From contig NZ_CP032677.1 of the NCBI RefSeq assembly GCF_003627215.1, forward strand, positions 3,911,501-3,975,500: a stretch of 64,000 nucleotides of DNA, read 5' to 3'. The notes below the pieces were generated by a model, which saw only the letters and a list, made by a program, of their open reading frames with translations, searched no databases and was not told the DNA's origin. This stretch comes from Pseudomonas sp. Leaf58 (GTDB lineage: Bacteria; Pseudomonadota; Gammaproteobacteria; Pseudomonadales; Pseudomonadaceae). Positions 34,058 through 41,969 of this stretch are shown piece after piece (position 1 is the first letter of the stretch; the number at the start of each line of letters is the position of its first letter). The translations under genes were made by a program, and so were the position numbers.

Positions 34058-34438
34058 ATGAAACTCGACAAACCCGCCGCCATCGCCCGGCGCAACCAAG
34101 CATTGGCCCGCCCGGTGCTGACCAGCAGCAATACGCTGTTCGCCATCCTGGACAACAAACGCAACCTGTGGTGGTTCGAAGTGCCGGTGGCGCTGCTGGG
34201 CAAGGGCCAGGCCGACTGGGTCAACTTGTTGCTGCACACGCCAGAAAGCGATGAACTGCAGCACCTGAAGGTGCCCACCAACTTCCTCAAGGCTCACCTG
34301 GAGCAGATGGAAGTGCGCAAGCCTGGCAAGCGCCGTTCGACCATCAGCCTGGCCCTCAGCGCCGACCGCGACTCGCTGCTGCGCGACACCCGCCCGGGTG
34401 GCGAACAGCTGGACTTCCGTACCTTCGTACAGGCCTGA
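34058..34438 (+). CDS. Conserved hypothetical protein, 126 residues
   Basis: The protein begins MKLDKPAAIARRNQALARPV and has no signal peptide or membrane helix. The middle has an alternating hydrophobic pattern (NLWWFEVPVALLGKGQADWVNLLLH) suggestive of a small mixed fold, followed by a basic region (RKPGKRRSTISLALS). I do not recognise a family. AGGAAC lies about six bases before the ATG, and codon usage matches its neighbours. It is convergent with cvfB-like, only five bases away. Confidence 0.75.
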   Translation: MKLDKPAAIARRNQALARPVLTSSNTLFAILDNKRNLWWFEVPVALLGKGQADWVNLLLHTPESDELQHLKVPTNFLKAHLEQMEVRKPGKRRSTISLALSADRDSLLRDTRPGGEQLDFRTFVQA

Positions 34439-34443
34439 GCCGA

Positions 34444-35280
34444 TCAGGCCTTTTCGATGCGATCGTCATGGATGACGATCAAGCCCTGCTTGAACAAGCC
34501 GCCAATGGCTTTCTTGAAGTTGCCCTTGCTGACGTTGAACAGCTTGCTGATCAGCGCCGGGTCGCTCTTGTCGCACACCCCCAGCACCCCGCCTTCGGCT
34601 TCCAGGCGCGCCATGATTTGTTCCTGCAGGCTGTCGGCCAGGGCCGCGCCCACCGGTTGCAGGCTCAAGGCGATCTTGCCGTCCGGGCGCAGCTCCTTGA
34701 TAAAGCCGTTCTCGTGCATGCCTGAACGCAGGAACTTGAACACCTCGTTTTTGTGGATCAGGCCCCAGTGGCGGTTGTTGATGATGGCCTTGAAGCCCAT
34801 CGGCGTTTCGCCGGCCACCAGCAGTTCAACCGGTTGCCCCACCTTGTAGTCGGCTGGGGTGAGGTCAAGGTAACGGTCCAGGCGCGAGGTGGCGGTGATG
34901 CGACGGGTGCGCTTGTCGAGGTACACGTGCACCACGCAGTAATCGCCGACCTTCAGCTGCCGGGCCTCTTCCGAGTACGGCATCAGCAGGTCCTTGGACA
35001 AGCCCCAGTCCAGGAAAATACCGGCACCGTTGATGTCTTTGACCTTAAGGCTGGCGAACTCACCGACCTGCACCTTGGGCTTCTCGGTGGTGGCGATCAG
35101 CTGGTCTTCGCTGTCCAGGTAGATGAACACGTTCAGCCAGTCGTCGACTTCGGTTTCGGCGTTTTTCGGTATGTAGCGCCCGGGCAGCAGGATCTCGCCG
35201 TCGGCGCCGCCGTCCAGGTACAGGCCGAAGTCCACGTGTTTCACGATTTGCAAACTGTTGTAACGCCCAAGCAGAGCCAT
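34444..35280 (-). CDS. CvfB/YitL-type S1-like RNA-binding protein
   Basis: The 278-residue protein begins with an S1-like OB fold (YNSLQIVKHVDFGLYLDGG...EILLPGRYIP). Further S1-like repeats follow (VGEFASLKVKDINGAGIFLDWGLSKDLLMP and VGQPVELLVAGETPMGFKAIIN). A winged-helix C terminus closes it (LFNVSKGNFKKAIGGLFKQGLI). The order and length match CvfB, an RNA-binding regulator first seen as a virulence factor in Staphylococcus. Confidence 0.9.
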   Translation of the reverse strand: MALLGRYNSLQIVKHVDFGLYLDGGADGEILLPGRYIPKNAETEVDDWLNVFIYLDSEDQLIATTEKPKVQVGEFASLKVKDINGAGIFLDWGLSKDLLMPYSEEARQLKVGDYCVVHVYLDKRTRRITATSRLDRYLDLTPADYKVGQPVELLVAGETPMGFKAIINNRHWGLIHKNEVFKFLRSGMHENGFIKELRPDGKIALSLQPVGAALADSLQEQIMARLEAEGGVLGVCDKSDPALISKLFNVSKGNFKKAIGGLFKQGLIVIHDDRIEKA

Positions 35281-35411
35281 TTCCGATGATCCTCAAGACA
35301 AGGCGGCTATTCTACACCTGAAGCCAGCACACCGCCCGACCGCTGATGCAGTGGAACCGCTAGCCTCCCCCTTGCGTCTACCGTCTGGCCTGCCTCAGCA
35401 AGGAACAGCAC

Positions 35412-36272
35412 ATGCCGCTACGCCTGCCCAAAGCCCTGCTCATCGCCATCGGCCTGGCCTTGGCACTGGCCGCCTGCAGCCGTATCGACCTGGCCTACCG
35501 CAACCTCGACCGCTTGGTGCCGTGGTCACTGGGTGACTACCTGGCCATGAACCGGGAGCAGAAGGCCTTGCTCGACGACCGGCTGCGCCAACACTTGGCC
35601 TGGCATTGCAAAACCCAGCTGCCCGGCTATCTCGACTGGCTGGACCGGGTGCGCGCCATGGTCGCCGACGGCCAGGTGACCGACCAGGCCCTGCAGCAAC
35701 GCACCCGCGAAGCCCGCGAGGCGATAGGCCGGGTGGCCGAGGAAATCACCCCATCAGCCACTGAATTGCTGCGCGGCATGAGCGACGCCCAGGTGGCGGA
35801 GATGCGCGACGCGTTCCGCGACGACATCAACGAACGGCAGAAACTTTATCTGGACACGCCGTTGTCCAAACAGATTGCGCGCCGCGCCGAACGCATGGAA
35901 AAACGCCTCACCCCGTGGTTTGGCGAGCTGACCTCGGTGCAGCAGCAGCGGGTGCAGGCCTGGTCCCAGGCGTTGGGCGACCAGAACCGCGAATCGATCG
36001 CCAACCGTGCTCACTGGCAGCAGCAACTGCTGCTGGCGATGAACCAGCGTAACGACGCCAGCTTCGAGCCGCGCCTGGCAACGTTGCTGCAGCGCAAGGA
36101 AAGTTTGTGGACGCCAGCGTACCGGGCGGCGTTTCAGAATACCGAACAACAGGCACGCAGCTTGCTGGTGGACCTGGTGCAGCAGAGCACCCCGCAGCAG
36201 CGGCGGTTTTTGCAGGAGCGGTTGAGCAAGGTGCGCACGGATTTCAGTGAGATGAAGTGTTTGAAGGGGTGA
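35412..36272 (+). CDS. Lipoprotein of the DUF6279 type
   Basis: The 286-residue protein has a lipoprotein signal peptide with lipobox LAAC (residues 18-21), giving lipidated Cys21 followed by SRIDLAYRNLDRLVPW. The rest is strongly helical and charged, with NREQKALLDDRL and repeated RxxAxRMEKRLTPWF-like stretches. It is expected at the outer membrane facing the periplasm. The role is unknown. It has no obvious operon partner and converges on aceK with 46 bp between stops. Confidence 0.82.
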   Translation: MPLRLPKALLIAIGLALALAACSRIDLAYRNLDRLVPWSLGDYLAMNREQKALLDDRLRQHLAWHCKTQLPGYLDWLDRVRAMVADGQVTDQALQQRTREAREAIGRVAEEITPSATELLRGMSDAQVAEMRDAFRDDINERQKLYLDTPLSKQIARRAERMEKRLTPWFGELTSVQQQRVQAWSQALGDQNRESIANRAHWQQQLLLAMNQRNDASFEPRLATLLQRKESLWTPAYRAAFQNTEQQARSLLVDLVQQSTPQQRRFLQERLSKVRTDFSEMKCLKG

Positions 36273-36318
36273 CGGTGAACAGCAGGCCCCGCCTCTCCGC
36301 AGGCTTGCTAAAACAAGA

Positions 36319-38034
36319 TCACCGCACCTTGCGCCGATACGGGAACACATCGATCACCTTCCCCTCGCGTATCGCCGCCTGCAACCCCTTCCAGTAATCC
36401 GCGTCATACAGCTCCCCATGCAACCGGCTGAACAATCGCCGCTGGCCGATATCGGCAAACAGGAACGGCGGGAACTCCTCAGGAAACATGTCATGCGGCC
36501 CAATCGAGTACCACGGCTCGCCCGACATCTCGTCTTCCGGGTAACGTGGCGGTGGGATGTGGCGGAAGTTTACCTCGGTCAAAAAACTGATTTCGTCATA
36601 GTCGTAAAACACCACCCGGCCATGCCGGGTAACGCCAAAGTTCTTCAGCAGCATGTCGCCAGGGAAGATGTTCGCTGCTGCCAGCTGCTTGATGGCCAGG
36701 CCGTAATCCTCCAGCGCCTCCAGCACCTGGCCCTCGCTGGCCTGCTCCAGGTACAGGTTAAGCGGCGTCATGCGCCGCTCGGTCCAGCAGTGGCGGATCA
36801 ACACCGTGTCGCCCTCCAGCGCCACGGTCGATGGCGCCACCTCCAGCAGTTCGGCCAGGCACTCCGCCTCGAACTTGCTGCGCGGGAAGCGAAAGTCGGC
36901 GAACTCCTGGGTATCGGCCAGGCGCCCGACGCGGTCGACACTTTTCACCAGCCGGTACTTGTCGATCACCGTGGCGCGGTCGACCGTCTTCGACGGCGCA
37001 AAGCGGTCCTTGATGATTTTGAACACGGTGTTGAAGCCCGGCAGGGTGAACACGCTCATGACCATGCCGCGCACCCCGGGCGCCATGATGAAGCGGTCGT
37101 CGCTGTTGGCCAGGTGGTTGATCAGCGCCCGGTAAAACTCCGACTTGCCATGCTTGTAGAAGCCGATGGAGGTGTACAGCTCGGCAATGTGCTTGCCCGG
37201 CAAAATGCGCTTGAGAAAGTTGACGAACTCCGCCGGCACCGGCACATCGACCATGAAGTACGAACGGGTGAAGGAGAAGATGATCGACACCTCAGCCTCG
37301 TCGGTGATCAGTGCATCGGCCTCGATGCCGTGCCCTTCACGGTGCAGCAGCGGGATTACCAGCGGCCACTGCTCATCGCTGTTGAATAGCCGGCCGACCA
37401 GGTAGGCGCCCTTGTTGCGGTACAGCACCGGCGAAAACAGCTCCACCGCCAGGGACGGGTCCTTGCACACCCAGTCGGGCAGGCAATCGCGCAGGTGTTC
37501 TTCCAAGCGCGTCAGGTCGCCTTCCAGGTCGCCGTAGGGCACATCGAACGGGTAATCGGTGAACACCGCCCGCAGCAGGCCCTTGAGCCCAGCGTCTGGC
37601 CGGTAGGTGCGGGTTTGCGCGGCGCGCTCGCGGCTGCGCAGGGAGGGCCGGGTGGTGTGGATGAACATGCAGCCATCGCTGATCAGGTCGTGGCTGAACA
37701 AGCTGCAGAACAGCGAGTTGTACCAGGTCTCGGACAGCTCGTCGTCCAGCCGCGGGTCGATCAGGTGGATGTAGGCGTTCTTCACCAGCGGCCATTGCTC
37801 AACGGCCAGCAGCACGTCTTCGGCAAAGCCCTGGCGTAGCCAGCCGTTGACCTCCGCGACCTTTTCTTCATAGAGGTTGATACGTGCGGCGGCGGCGCGC
37901 TGGATATCCTGCCAGCGCGCCTGCTCGAAGCGCTGGCGAGCACCGAGGGTGATGCGCTGGAAGTGGTCGCGGTAATCGTCGAAGCCGGCGAGGATCATCC
38001 GGGCGATTTCGACGGCGGGCCAGGGCTGGGGCAT
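36319..38034 (-). CDS. aceK: Isocitrate dehydrogenase kinase/phosphatase
   Basis: The 571-residue protein matches AceK over its length (E. coli about 578). N-terminal regulatory part: [33 protein letters not shown]-terminal kinase-like part: [21 protein letters not shown] (ATP-binding Lys region), [42 protein letters not shown]. It phosphorylates and inactivates isocitrate dehydrogenase when carbon passes through the glyoxylate shunt, and reverses that. Here it is not next to aceA/aceB, which is normal for Pseudomonas. Confidence 0.95.
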   Translation of the reverse strand: MPQPWPAVEIARMILAGFDDYRDHFQRITLGARQRFEQARWQDIQRAAAARINLYEEKVAEVNGWLRQGFAEDVLLAVEQWPLVKNAYIHLIDPRLDDELSETWYNSLFCSLFSHDLISDGCMFIHTTRPSLRSRERAAQTRTYRPDAGLKGLLRAVFTDYPFDVPYGDLEGDLTRLEEHLRDCLPDWVCKDPSLAVELFSPVLYRNKGAYLVGRLFNSDEQWPLVIPLLHREGHGIEADALITDEAEVSIIFSFTRSYFMVDVPVPAEFVNFLKRILPGKHIAELYTSIGFYKHGKSEFYRALINHLANSDDRFIMAPGVRGMVMSVFTLPGFNTVFKIIKDRFAPSKTVDRATVIDKYRLVKSVDRVGRLADTQEFADFRFPRSKFEAECLAELLEVAPSTVALEGDTVLIRHCWTERRMTPLNLYLEQASEGQVLEALEDYGLAIKQLAAANIFPGDMLLKNFGVTRHGRVVFYDYDEISFLTEVNFRHIPPPRYPEDEMSGEPWYSIGPHDMFPEEFPPFLFADIGQRRLFSRLHGELYDADYWKGLQAAIREGKVIDVFPYRRKVR

Positions 38035-38104
38035 GCGGGGGGCCTCGGGTGCTGGGCGAAATACAGAGCTTAGCCGTCCCTTGGGTTTTTCGGTGGCTGT
38101 ACTG

Positions 38105-38195
38105 TCCCAATCGCCGGCAAGCCAGCTCCCACAAGTACTCCACAGTATTCAGCCCTGCGGTGATCCTGTGGGAGCTGGCTTGCCGGCGATTGGGC
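38105..38195. repeat. Inverted repeat of a different REP type (GCCGGCAAGCCAGCTCCCAC)
   Basis: The arms 38105-38133 and 38167-38195 are perfect complements over about 28 bp, with 33 bp between. The core AATCGCCGGCAAGCCAGCTC differs from the usual P. putida REP, so it is another REP subfamily. It lies upstream of aceK and of the divergent EamA gene. Confidence 0.88.
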
Positions 38196-38282
38196 CAAAG
38201 CAGGTTTACAGCGCAAGAAAGCACAAGAATCCCCCCGCCCCCTGGCGTACACTCGCGCCCCTGCCCTACCCCGGAGACCGTT

Positions 38283-39158
38283 GTGAGCCCCATCGCCCTA
38301 GCCCGCCTGTTGACCCTTGCCGCCGTCTGGGGGGCGAGCTTTCTGTTCATGCGTATCATCGCCCCCGAGCTGGGCACGGTGCCGACCGCGTTCCTGCGCG
38401 TGTCCATCGCCTGCCTGGGCCTGGTCGCGCTGCTCGCCGCCGCCCGTGTACGCTGGGACTTCCAGGGCAAGCTCGGCGCCTGCCTGGTGCTGGGCATGAT
38501 CAACTCCGGCATCCCCGCCACCTTCTATTCCGTCGCCGCCCAAGTGCTGCCGGCCGGCTACTCAGCCATTTTCAACGCCACTACACCGCTGATGGGCGTG
38601 CTGGTCGGCGTGCTGTTCTTCCGCGAACCGATGACCCTGGCCAAGCTCTGCGGCATCTTCCTGGGCCTGTTCGGCGTCGGCATCCTCAGCGGCGCCGGGC
38701 CGGTGGCGTTGGACATGGCCCTGTTGCAAGGCGCGCTCGCCTGCCTGGCGGCCACCACCTGCTACGGCTTTGCCGGCTTCCTCGCGCGCCGTTGGGTCAG
38801 CGGCCTGGACAGCCGCCTGTCGGCACTGGGCAGCATGCTCGGCGCCACCCTGATGCTGAGCCCGCTGTTCGCCTGGAGCGCACTGAGCCAGCCGCCCGCC
38901 AGCTGGGGCGGCTGGCAGGTGTGGCTGTCGCTGCTGGGCCTGGGCCTGCTGTGTACGGCATTCGCTTACATCCTGTACTTCCGCCTGCTGGAAGAAATCG
39001 GCCCGGTCAAGGCCAGTACCGTGACCTTTCTGATTCCGGTATTCGGCGTATTGTGGGGGGCGTGGCTGCTGGACGAACCGCTGTCGATGGCGCACCTGTA
39101 CGGCGGCCTGCTGATTGGCATGGCATTGTGGCTGGTGCTGCGCCCAGCGCGTAGCTGA
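38283..39158 (+). CDS. EamA/DMT-superfamily transporter
   Basis: The 291-residue protein begins at GTG 38283 (VSPIALARLLTLAAVWGASFLFMRIIAP). It has ten predicted helices in two EamA repeats; the second includes TFLIPVFGVLWGAWLLDEPLS, a hallmark of the family. Substrate is unknown. The upstream frame is open but crosses the REP pair, so the shorter GTG start, with GGAG 7-10 bases ahead, is preferred. The DUF4265 gene follows after 12 bp. Confidence 0.88.
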   Translation: MSPIALARLLTLAAVWGASFLFMRIIAPELGTVPTAFLRVSIACLGLVALLAAARVRWDFQGKLGACLVLGMINSGIPATFYSVAAQVLPAGYSAIFNATTPLMGVLVGVLFFREPMTLAKLCGIFLGLFGVGILSGAGPVALDMALLQGALACLAATTCYGFAGFLARRWVSGLDSRLSALGSMLGATLMLSPLFAWSALSQPPASWGGWQVWLSLLGLGLLCTAFAYILYFRLLEEIGPVKASTVTFLIPVFGVLWGAWLLDEPLSMAHLYGGLLIGMALWLVLRPARS

Positions 39159-39170
39159 AGGGGGTACACG

Positions 39171-39629
39171 ATGGACAGCGCGTACAAAAAGGTCCTGTTC
39201 CGCCTGGAACAGGACGCAAACGGCTACCCACCGGCCTCGGTCGAGGGGCTGTGGGCAAAGGCCGTGGCAGGCGGCTATGCCGTCGACAACATTCCCTTCC
39301 ATGTCTACGGCATCGCCCCGGGCGACGTCATCGGCACCCATGAACAAGCCGGCGAAACCTGGTTCACCGAACTACGCAGCAGCAGCGGCAGCTCGGTGTT
39401 CCGGGTGGTCGTCAAACCGCCGGAAACCCTGGACCAGGTACGCGCGGCCTTGCTGGACTTCGGCTGCAATTGCGAAACCGAGCAGGCAGTGAAGATGCTG
39501 GCGGTCGAGCTCCCGCCGCAGCGCTCGCTCGACACCTTGCTGTACTACCTGCTCACCCAGCGCGAAGCCGGCCTGCTGGACTTCGAGGAAGGCGTACTGC
39601 GCCACGCCATCCCCGAAGAGTTCCGCTAA
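39171..39629 (+). CDS. DUF4265 domain protein
   Basis: The 152-residue protein has the DUF4265 pattern: VLFRLEQDANGYPPASVEGLWAKAV near the start, NIPFHVYGIAPGDVI in the middle, and VVKPPETLDQVRAALLDFGCNCE. It has no signal peptide. Function is unknown. It appears co-transcribed with the upstream EamA gene and converges with the next one (stops four bases apart). Confidence 0.85.
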   Translation: MDSAYKKVLFRLEQDANGYPPASVEGLWAKAVAGGYAVDNIPFHVYGIAPGDVIGTHEQAGETWFTELRSSSGSSVFRVVVKPPETLDQVRAALLDFGCNCETEQAVKMLAVELPPQRSLDTLLYYLLTQREAGLLDFEEGVLRHAIPEEFR

Positions 39630-39632
39630 GCC

Positions 39633-40514
39633 TCAGGCCTCGGCCGGGCGCGCGACGGGCTTGCGGAACACGAACAGCAAGCCGACCACGATCAGCCCCA
39701 TGCCCAGCAGGCTGAGCGGTGCCAGGCGGTTACCGAAGATCATCAAGTCCATCACCGCGGTCACTGCCGGCACCAAGTAGAACAGGCTGGTGACATTGAC
39801 CAGGTTGCCCTTGGCGATCAGCCGGTACAGCAGCAGGGTCGCCAGCAGCGAGACCACCAGGCCCATCCACAGCAGCGCGCCGACAAAACTACCGCTCCAC
39901 TGCACCTGCAGCGGCTGCAGCGGCGCGAACAGTGCGCACAGGGCAAAGCCGGCCAGGTACTGCAGCGGCAACGTGCCCATAGGGTTGTCGGTGATGCGCT
40001 TCTGCAGGATCGAGCCCAGCGTCATGCTGGCCAGCGCCAGCAGGGCGAACAGCATGCCCGCCAGCGACACCCCGCCCAGGTTGATGCCCTGGTAAACCAC
40101 CATGATCAAGCCACCCAGCCCCAAGCCCAAGCCGAACAAGCGGCTCCACGAGCGCTGGCGCTCCATCAGCACCACGGTGAGGATCGGTTGTACCCCCATC
40201 ACCGTGGCCATCACGCCGGGGGTGACATGGGTGTTGAGTGCCAGCAGGTAGAAGATCTGGTAGGCGCCAAGCAGCACACAGCCAGTGCCCAGGGCACGCA
40301 GGACGGCCCCACGCCGGCGTGGCCAGCGCAGCCCCAGCAGCGGGCCGATCAGCAGTAGGCCGGCCAGGGCCAGGGCCGAGCGCAACAGCAGGAAGGCGAA
40401 CGGGCTGGCCTGTGCCAGGCCCAGCTTGGAGACGATCGCGCCGCTGCTCCACAGCAGGACGAACAGGCTGGTAGTGGCCGCCGAGGCCACGGATGCTTTG
40501 TTAAAGACAGACAT
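39633..40514 (-). CDS. EamA/DMT-superfamily transporter
   Basis: The 293-residue protein begins MSVFNKASVASAATTSLFVLLWSSGAIVSKLGLA and has ten predicted helices with the EamA signature LFYLVPAVTAVMDLMIFGNRL near the end. It is an exporter of unknown substrate. The ATG at 40514 is preferred over an upstream in-frame start at 40547. It is the last gene of the conserved chromosomal block before the pyoverdine locus. Confidence 0.86.
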   Translation of the reverse strand: MSVFNKASVASAATTSLFVLLWSSGAIVSKLGLAQASPFAFLLLRSALALAGLLLIGPLLGLRWPRRRGAVLRALGTGCVLLGAYQIFYLLALNTHVTPGVMATVMGVQPILTVVLMERQRSWSRLFGLGLGLGGLIMVVYQGINLGGVSLAGMLFALLALASMTLGSILQKRITDNPMGTLPLQYLAGFALCALFAPLQPLQVQWSGSFVGALLWMGLVVSLLATLLLYRLIAKGNLVNVTSLFYLVPAVTAVMDLMIFGNRLAPLSLLGMGLIVVGLLFVFRKPVARPAEA

Positions 40515-40912
40515 GTATTGCCACCTGATGTAAGGCGAAAAAGCCAAACGGAGGGCGTGCGCTTCAGTGTGGGAAGTCGCCGACCGTGTTCAGTAGGTTG
40601 CGTGTGCGAAAGGGGGCGGCCTAGAAGCCGTTCAGCCCAGTACGACCACGCAAGGAGGCGGAGCTACGCCGCCTACGACGCCACTGACAGGTGGTGGTGG
40701 AGCGTGACTGATCATGGCCGGCTGCTGGCTGCCACGCACGACCATGCCCGCGACTGGCGCGATGGCAAAGCAGGTGGTGGAAGGGCTGGCTGGCATGAGC
40801 AGGTCTTCAGGAAGAGAACAGTGGCCTGGAATATAGCCCGGTACTTCCTGCCAGGCAACCTCCCCCGCCAGACACGATCCCGTGTAGGCGCGGCGCTTGA
40901 ACATCCACTGGC
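40515..40912. other. Gene-poor junction between the chromosomal block and the pyoverdine locus
   Basis: Nothing convincing is coded in these ~400 bp. Open frames on both strands exist but lack ribosome-binding sites and recognisable families. A small hairpin (AGGCGG at 40656-40661 with CCGCCT at 40669-40674) is present. No tRNA, IS end or REP is visible. It coincides with the point where the gene order recalled from KT2440 stops matching. Confidence 0.5.
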
Positions 40913-40936
40913 TAATTTTTCACCGCCCCAACTCGT
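40913..40936 (+). promoter_or_regulatory. PvdS/PfrI-type iron-starvation box upstream of pvdO
   Basis: GCTAATT ends at 40917 and is followed by exactly 16 bases and CGT (40934-40936). This is close to the iron-starvation sigma consensus CTAAAT-N16-CGT, with one mismatch in the upstream half. It lies about 47 bp before the pvdO ATG, a suitable distance for a PvdS-dependent promoter. Confidence 0.65.
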
Positions 40937-40982
40937 CTGAATGCGAAACGCAGCCCGCATTCACCCTTCCCGAGGACCGCCG

Positions 40983-41843
40983 ATGAACGTTTCCACCTGG
41001 CTCTACCGGCCAGCCCAGGTCACCTGCCTGCTGCTGGTCAGCGCCTACGCCCACGCCGCCAAGCCAGGCGAGGTGTTCAAAGACTGCAAGGACTGCCCCG
41101 AGATGGTCGTGCTGCCCGCCGGCAGCTATGTGATGGGCGCCCCCGACGACGAAGTCGGTCGCCAGCCCGACGAAGGCCCGCTGCATACCGTGACCTTCGC
41201 CAAGCCCTTCGCCATGAGCCGCTACCCGGTCACCGCCGCCGAACTGGACGCCTACATCAAGGCCACCGGCACCGTCATCAAAAGTGGCGACGACCGCCCC
41301 GGTCGCTGGTGCGAGGCCAGCAAGCCCAGTTACCCGCAAGGCCCCCGCCAACCGGCGGTATGCGTGGACTACGACGAAGTGCAGGCCTACACCCAGTGGC
41401 TGGCCAAGACCACCGGCAAGCCCTATCGCATGGTCAGCGAGGCGGAACGCGAATACGCCGCCCGCGGCGGCTCCAGCGGCCCATTCCCGTTCCCCTTCGA
41501 CGCACCGGGCAAGTACGAGATCAGCCAGCACGCCAACACCTACGGCCCCAAGGACGGTTATGCCTTCAGCGCCCCGGTGGGCAGCTACCCGCCCAATGCC
41601 TTCGGCATGTACGACATGCACGGCAATGTCTACGAATGGGTCGCCGACTGCTACCACGACAGCTACGAGGGCGCCCCCAGTGACGGCAGCGCCTGGGTCC
41701 AAGACCCGACCTGCATCCGCGCGCACATGCGTGGCAATGACTGGGGCGAGCCGCCGATTTTCTCCCGCTCGGCCAACCGCAACGACCGCCTCAAAACCAC
41801 GCGTGGTGACTTCCTCGGCTTTCGCGTAGCACGCGCGCTGTGA
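40983..41843 (+). CDS. pvdO: PvdO: formylglycine-enzyme-like protein of pyoverdine chromophore maturation
   Basis: The 286-residue protein has an N-terminal signal peptide ending at SAYAHA-AKPG. The mature part is an FGE-sulfatase/SUMF1 domain: CPEMVVLPAGSYVMGAPDDEV, then RYPVTAAEL, FGMYDMHGNVYEWVADCYHD and FLGFRVARAL. KPGEVFKDCKDCPEMVVLPAGS closely matches my memory of PAO1 PvdO. PvdO acts in the periplasm and is needed for the last oxidation of dihydropyoverdine to the fluorescent chromophore. It is preceded by GAGGA and a PvdS-type box, and followed by fpvA. Confidence 0.87.
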   Translation: MNVSTWLYRPAQVTCLLLVSAYAHAAKPGEVFKDCKDCPEMVVLPAGSYVMGAPDDEVGRQPDEGPLHTVTFAKPFAMSRYPVTAAELDAYIKATGTVIKSGDDRPGRWCEASKPSYPQGPRQPAVCVDYDEVQAYTQWLAKTTGKPYRMVSEAEREYAARGGSSGPFPFPFDAPGKYEISQHANTYGPKDGYAFSAPVGSYPPNAFGMYDMHGNVYEWVADCYHDSYEGAPSDGSAWVQDPTCIRAHMRGNDWGEPPIFSRSANRNDRLKTTRGDFLGFRVARAL

Positions 41844-41859
41844 AGGTGTGACGCGGTTA

Positions 41860-41921
41860 ACGCAGCACCCGCTAAAAAAGCCGCCAATAAGAATCGTTCC
41901 GGTTTTTCACAGGTGCTGCGT
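41860..41921 (+). promoter_or_regulatory. fpvA upstream region: inverted repeat, degenerate PvdS box and Fur-like site
   Basis: A 10-bp perfect inverted repeat (ACGCAGCACC at 41860-41869, GGTGCTGCGT at 41912-41921) frames this site. Inside lies GCTAAAA (41871-41877), then 17 bases, then CGT (41895-41897), a PvdS-type box one base too long. Overlapping it is AATAAGAATCGTTCC (41886-41900), similar to Pseudomonas Fur boxes of the AATGAGAATCATTCTC type. The fpvA ATG is about 50 bp downstream. Confidence 0.5.
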
Positions 41922-41969
41922 CCTATAGCTGACATAGAAAAAACCCCTCTGCCAACGAGACCGCAATAG

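Noticed and set aside
40518..40960. Small genes on either strand in the 40.5-40.9 kb gap
   Set aside because: Overlapping open frames on both strands have no ribosome-binding sites or families, and the plus-strand one runs through the PvdS-type box.
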